NCBI GenBank assembly: GCA_024405255.1
Contig: JAKSOY010000010.1
Coordinates: 1 to 46,174 of the forward strand
Direction: 5' to 3'
From: Kiritimatiellia bacterium
GTDB taxonomy: Bacteria > Verrucomicrobiota > Kiritimatiellia > RFP12 > UBA1067
DNA: 46,174 nucleotides
Part shown: positions 42,858 through 46,174 of the stretch, in pieces
How positions within the stretch are numbered: position 1 is the first letter of the stretch
Layout of the letters: each line of letters begins with the position of its first letter
Program-made: the position numbers and the translations under genes
Notes under the pieces: model-generated
The model's database searches: none
What the model was told of the DNA's origin: nothing
Seen by the model: only the letters and a program-made list of their open reading frames with translations

Positions 42858-43424
42858 ATGGAAAGCTCGTGGCTAGAGAAAGCGTTCGTCGATTATCGCG
42901 AACCTTTGCTGAAATTGGCGGAGAGGACCCTGCATCCGGCTCTTGCGGGACGCTTTTCGCCCGAGGACTTGCTGCAGGAGACGATGCTTGAGTTACGCAA
43001 GGACGACAACGCCTTTCTCCGCGACGAGGAGCTTCCGCTCTACATCCGTCTGCGGACGGCACTTGTTCAGCGGGCGACTGATCTTGAGCGCCGTCATCTC
43101 GGCACGCAGATGCGCGACGCCTATCGCGAGGCCCATCCTGTGGATGCCGAGGGGGAGACGCTGTTGGAGCTGATCCCCGATCCGGCGACATCACCGCTTT
43201 CGCGTCTCGCCCGCGAAGAGCGTTACGCCTTGTTGCGGCATGTGCTCGGTACCTTGTCGCCCGTCGATCGCGGCATTCTCGAACTGCGTCACATCGATGG
43301 CCTTGGCAACGGTGAATGCGCCAGCCTCCTGGGCGTGAGCGAAAAGGCCGCTTCGTTGCGCTATACGCGGGCGTTGCTGCATCTCAAGGATGCGCTTGAG
43401 AACTATTCGGAGTTCCGTCCGTGA
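42858..43424 (+). CDS. ECF-type RNA polymerase sigma factor
   Basis: This 188-residue protein starts at the ATG at 42858; an in-frame TTG seven codons earlier overlaps the promoter. Region 2 includes FVDYREPLLKLAERTL and FSPEDLLQETMLEL, the helix that contacts core polymerase and the -10 box. Region 4 includes LRHVLGTLSPVDRGILELRHIDGLGNGECASLLGVSEKAASLRYTRALLHLKDAL (helix-turn-helix for the -35 box). No sigma-1 or sigma-3 region is present, so it is extracytoplasmic-function-like and resembles the planctomycete kinase-linked type. The kinase gene begins within its stop codon (GTGA), so the two are co-translated. Control by kinase phosphorylation rather than by a classical anti-sigma factor is the likely mode (family knowledge plus context). 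Confidence 0.9.
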   Translation: MESSWLEKAFVDYREPLLKLAERTLHPALAGRFSPEDLLQETMLELRKDDNAFLRDEELPLYIRLRTALVQRATDLERRHLGTQMRDAYREAHPVDAEGETLLELIPDPATSPLSRLAREERYALLRHVLGTLSPVDRGILELRHIDGLGNGECASLLGVSEKAASLRYTRALLHLKDALENYSEFRP

Positions 43425-46099
43425 GTGCGGAACCCGAACTGGACGACTTGGTCGAAGAATTCCTCTCGCGGGTCCAGCGAGGGGATGCCGTCGATCCCGA
43501 CCAATTCCTCGCCGACCATCCCTCGCATGCTGAAGAACTGCGAGGCCTGCTGCCGATCCTGCTCGACATGGAAGGTTATTCGCGGCGGCGTTCGGCCCGT
43601 CCTGCGGATGTGGTTGCCGCGGAAATGCCGTCGGCGGTTCTCGGTGGCGACTATCGATTGCTGCGTGTGCTGGGCCGGGGCGGCATGGGCGTCGTGTGGG
43701 AGGCGCAGCAGATTTCGCTCGACCGCAAGGTGGCGGTGAAGGTTCTGGCGGCGCCGAATCCGACGGCGGAAGGGGATAGCTTTGTGCAGGAGGCGCGGAT
43801 TGTCGCGCAGCTCCACCACCCGAACATCGTGAAGGTGTACGGGGCGGGTCCGTGCGACGATTCGACGCGTTATTGGTACGCGATGGAACTGGTGGAGGGA
43901 ACCGAATTCAACAAATACGCGTTCCCCGAACCGCGCGCCGTCGTCCAAGCGGTGGAACAGGCGGCACGCGCGCTCGCGTATGCGCATCGTTGCGGCGTCG
44001 TGCATCGTGACGTCAAGCCCGCGAACCTCATCCTCGACCAGGCCGGTACGGTGCGTGTGACGGACTTCGGATTGGCCGCGGTGCTGACGGGCCAGAAGGC
44101 CGACGATGAAGGCGCGCGCGATGGTACGGTGCGCTATATGGCGCCCGAACGCTTCACGGAAGGGACGTGCTCGTTTGCGGTCGACCAGTACGCGCTTGGA
44201 ATTACGCTGTGGGAGCTGATTGCGCGGCGGCCGGTGTTTGCGGCGCCGTCTCCGCGTGCGCTCGTCGAGTGCGTGAAGAAGGGTCCCGTACCGCCGCTGG
44301 AAGGTGTCGATGCCGATCTGGCGGCGGTTGTCGCGAAGGCGACGGCGCATCGCGTGGACGAGCGCTATGGTGACCTCTCGGCGTTTGCGGACGATCTTTG
44401 CCGTTGGCTGGCGCACGAGACGGTCTCTGCTGCGCCGGCATCGCCTGTACGTCGGTTGCGCCTGTGGATGCGGCGCAATCCGGCGGCGGCTGCGGGCGCG
44501 GCGGCGGCCCTCCTCTGTGCGACGGGGTTCGTGGGGGCGCTCGCCATCGGCTATGTGCGCACTTCGGCGGCGCTGAATCTTGCCGCGCGTAATGCGGCGC
44601 TTGCCGACTCGGCTCTCGGTGACGTCTTCCAGCACATGGAAGCGGAACCGCCGTCGCGCCGGAATGCCGAGTTGATGTCGGCGCTCTTGCCCTATTATGG
44701 AAAATTGGCCGAGGTGGAAGGCCACGCGCCGACGAAGACGGTCGACGCGAATGCGGCGCTCGGCATCTGCGCATTGCGCAGCGGCGACTATGCGCAGGCG
44801 GAATCCGCCTTCCGCCGGCTCTGCGCGGTGCGTCCGACGGCCCGTGCGTTGAACCTTCTTTCGGAGACGCTCCTGCGGCGGTCGAACGTGTCGGAGGCGA
44901 ACGCGCTGGCGCGGCGCGTGGTGGACGAGTTCTCCCGTTCCTCTGAACCGGAAGAGCGCTTCGAAGCGGCCCGTGCGCTCGTGGCGCTCGATCGCCGCCA
45001 GCGCGTGACGCGTCACCGCCAGCAGGCCTTCGATCTGGTGAACGCGCTTCTCAAAGACCATCCCGACAATCCCGAATACCGCTTCCTGCATGCTGTGCTA
45101 TTGGCGGAAACGCCACGCCTTGGGGTCGGCAAGGAGACCGTGAACGAGAAGCCCTTTGCGGCGTTGGCCTCGCTGGCGGCGGACTACCCGGAGCGCTCCG
45201 ACTATGCATTGGCCTTTGTGCGAGCGGTGACCCGCCAGATGCGCCAGGAAGAGAAAAGTGACGAAAAATCGCACGAAGCGGCCAGAAAAGGGCAGGAACT
45301 GTTCAAAAAGGTCGGGGGTCTGTCCCCAAAGCTCGGGGGCCTGTCCCCCAGTGAGATCGAGAAGGCGCTCCAGACGGCGGACCGGTTGCTGGGGCGCCAG
45401 CCCAATGTGCCGGATGTGGTGACGACCGTGTTGGCGTTTCGGGCGGCGTTTGTCGCACATCTGCGGCGCACGGGCGATGCGCGACGGGCGACATTCGAAA
45501 AAATCCGAACCTCCGGCATGCTGGAGATGCTGGCGCACAACCCTGAGGCGCCGGATGCGAGCCAGGGACATTTCGACGGCTCGAACGGCAAGGGATTCGA
45601 CTATCGTCAGATTCTCGTCGGCGATCGCGAAGCGGAGCCGGTGTCGCTTATTCTGTTTTTGCATCATCGGCCGCAAATGGGTAAAGACAATGCCTTGCCG
45701 CTCACCTCGCCGGTGTTGCGCCGCCTCGTGACGCGCGCGGAAACGGCGACCGGACGAACCGTGTTCCTAGTACCGCAGTGTCCTGCGGGGCGGGCCAATG
45801 CCTGGATCGGGGTGAATCGCGGCCATTCGGACAATCTGCTGGAGGCGGTTGCCGAGCTCACGCGGCAGACGGCCCAGACATTTGGCGTGTCGTCCAATCG
45901 CGTGTTCGTGGTCGGTACGGGTGCGGGTGCGGCGGCCTGCCGTGTATTCGCCCAGCAGAAGGAGTGTCCCGTGGCGAGGTTCTTCCTGGCGGAGCCCGTT
46001 CCCGCCAAACTGCCGTTGTCGCCCACGTTCACCTATTTCTCCGAGGCCGCCCTCGACTACCTCTGGCCGCCCGCGACGCCACCCTCCCCCGGGGAGTGA
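43421..46099 (+). CDS. Transmembrane Ser/Thr protein kinase with degenerate hydrolase-like C-terminus
   Basis: This 892-residue protein starts with GTG overlapping the sigma factor stop. A short acidic N-terminus (FLADHPSHAEELRGLLP) precedes a complete Hanks kinase domain: GRGGMGVVW glycine loop, K107 in VAVKVL, HRDVKPANLIL with D197, DFGLA with D215, and the APE motif. A membrane helix follows at ~354-378 (AAAAGAAAALLCATGFVGAL), then TPR-like helices at ~400-720. Residues ~740-880 recall an alpha/beta hydrolase of the esterase/PHB-depolymerase type (SLILFLHHRP..SSNRVFVVGTGAGAA). The nucleophile elbow GxSxG reads G-T-G834-A-G, so serine is absent and the domain is probably a sensor or binding module. 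A 21-bp tandem repeat lies in the coding sequence at 45310-45351. The kinase probably phosphorylates the co-encoded sigma factor in response to an outer signal (inference). Confidence 0.88.
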   Translation: MSAEPELDDLVEEFLSRVQRGDAVDPDQFLADHPSHAEELRGLLPILLDMEGYSRRRSARPADVVAAEMPSAVLGGDYRLLRVLGRGGMGVVWEAQQISLDRKVAVKVLAAPNPTAEGDSFVQEARIVAQLHHPNIVKVYGAGPCDDSTRYWYAMELVEGTEFNKYAFPEPRAVVQAVEQAARALAYAHRCGVVHRDVKPANLILDQAGTVRVTDFGLAAVLTGQKADDEGARDGTVRYMAPERFTEGTCSFAVDQYALGITLWELIARRPVFAAPSPRALVECVKKGPVPPLEGVDADLAAVVAKATAHRVDERYGDLSAFADDLCRWLAHETVSAAPASPVRRLRLWMRRNPAAAAGAAAALLCATGFVGALAIGYVRTSAALNLAARNAALADSALGDVFQHMEAEPPSRRNAELMSALLPYYGKLAEVEGHAPTKTVDANAALGICALRSGDYAQAESAFRRLCAVRPTARALNLLSETLLRRSNVSEANALARRVVDEFSRSSEPEERFEAARALVALDRRQRVTRHRQQAFDLVNALLKDHPDNPEYRFLHAVLLAETPRLGVGKETVNEKPFAALASLAADYPERSDYALAFVRAVTRQMRQEEKSDEKSHEAARKGQELFKKVGGLSPKLGGLSPSEIEKALQTADRLLGRQPNVPDVVTTVLAFRAAFVAHLRRTGDARRATFEKIRTSGMLEMLAHNPEAPDASQGHFDGSNGKGFDYRQILVGDREAEPVSLILFLHHRPQMGKDNALPLTSPVLRRLVTRAETATGRTVFLVPQCPAGRANAWIGVNRGHSDNLLEAVAELTRQTAQTFGVSSNRVFVVGTGAGAAACRVFAQQKECPVARFFLAEPVPAKLPLSPTFTYFSEAALDYLWPPATPPSPGE
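45310..45351. repeat. Two tandem 21-bp GC palindromic units inside the kinase gene
   Basis: GGTCGGGGGTCTGTCCCCAA and GCTCGGGGGCCTGTCCCCCA follow each other in frame and encode VGGLSPK-LGGLSPS. The core GGGG..CTGTCCCC matches the reverse complement of the palindrome at 19184-19198. This suggests a small dispersed repeat that has entered the linker of the kinase. Confidence 0.75.
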
Positions 46100-46121
46100 C
46101 GTCCATTTGGGTCGTTTTCGA

Positions 46122-46149
46122 TTGCAAAACAGTCAGAATGTGATACAAT
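46122..46149 (+). promoter_or_regulatory. Predicted promoter for a gene beyond the window
   Basis: TTGCAA at 46122-46127 and TACAAT at 46144-46149 are 16 bp apart, with an extended -10 (TGATACAAT). It points out of the window. A small palindrome (CTCCCC-C-GGGGAG at 46084-46096) lies across the end of the kinase gene just before it. Confidence 0.55.
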
Positions 46150-46174
46150 ATTTGTGTGTAAATCGTTTTTTTTA

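Overview
The window looks like a chromosomal segment of an uncultured, GC-rich bacterium of the PVC superphylum, most likely a Kiritimatiellota/Verrucomicrobiota-type gut organism. This is inferred from the gene families and is not proven. The families are: very large secreted proteins with lectin-like modules and autotransporter-associated beta-strand repeats, an ECF sigma factor overlapping a Ser/Thr kinase gene, a protein combining a hydrazine-synthase-alpha-like region with a formylglycine-enzyme-like domain, GspG-like pilin modules, and CotH and WbsX/GH99-like proteins. No rRNA, CRISPR array, transposase or convincing tRNA was seen. All credible genes lie on the + strand.

Layout. (1) 1-1210: the end of secY and a strong terminator. 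(2) 1223-17605: four secreted proteins of 861-1985 residues in series. Three are giant modular beta-rich proteins and the fourth is a secreted CotH-family kinase. All four end in a hydrophobic strand closed by a C-terminal Arg. (3) 17638-20931: a GH78-like six-hairpin glycosidase, a WbsX/GH99-like protein and the broken tail of an AAA ATPase. A deletion derivative of the WbsX gene sits 9 kb upstream at 10339-10496. (4) 20932-28550: a decayed, more AT-rich accessory island. It holds two 386-bp direct repeats, each carrying an inverted-repeat element, around a mosaic surface protein, an unknown secreted protein and a metzincin-like protease. After these come a remnant of a second protease and a small family of secreted paralogues, the last one truncated. 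(5) 28552-36589: a fifth giant modular protein, then a protein that joins the same lectin module to a predicted di-haem HZS-alpha-like region and a SUMF1/FGE-like domain. (6) 36664-41165: a secreted nucleoside-hydrolase-like protein, a PLP aminotransferase, an unknown secreted protein and a Lys/Gln-rich repeat protein. (7) 41370-46099: a membrane-anchored protein with a GspG-like tail, then an ECF sigma factor overlapping a transmembrane Ser/Thr kinase.

How the genes may work together. Most products carry N-terminal export signals, so the window mainly encodes an envelope or extracellular programme: glycan-binding giant proteins, glycosidase-type enzymes and a secreted kinase. The best candidate for something undescribed is the giant-protein set. 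It reuses a 'GTQWIDTGY' lectin module and a 'DCDWRGL' module, and every complete member, plus the CotH protein, ends in the same short hydrophobic-Arg tail written with different codons and stop codons. I read this tail as a possible sorting or assembly signal (inference). Several predicted promoters share an 18-bp spacer, and two -10 boxes lie so close to the ATG that leaderless transcripts are likely.
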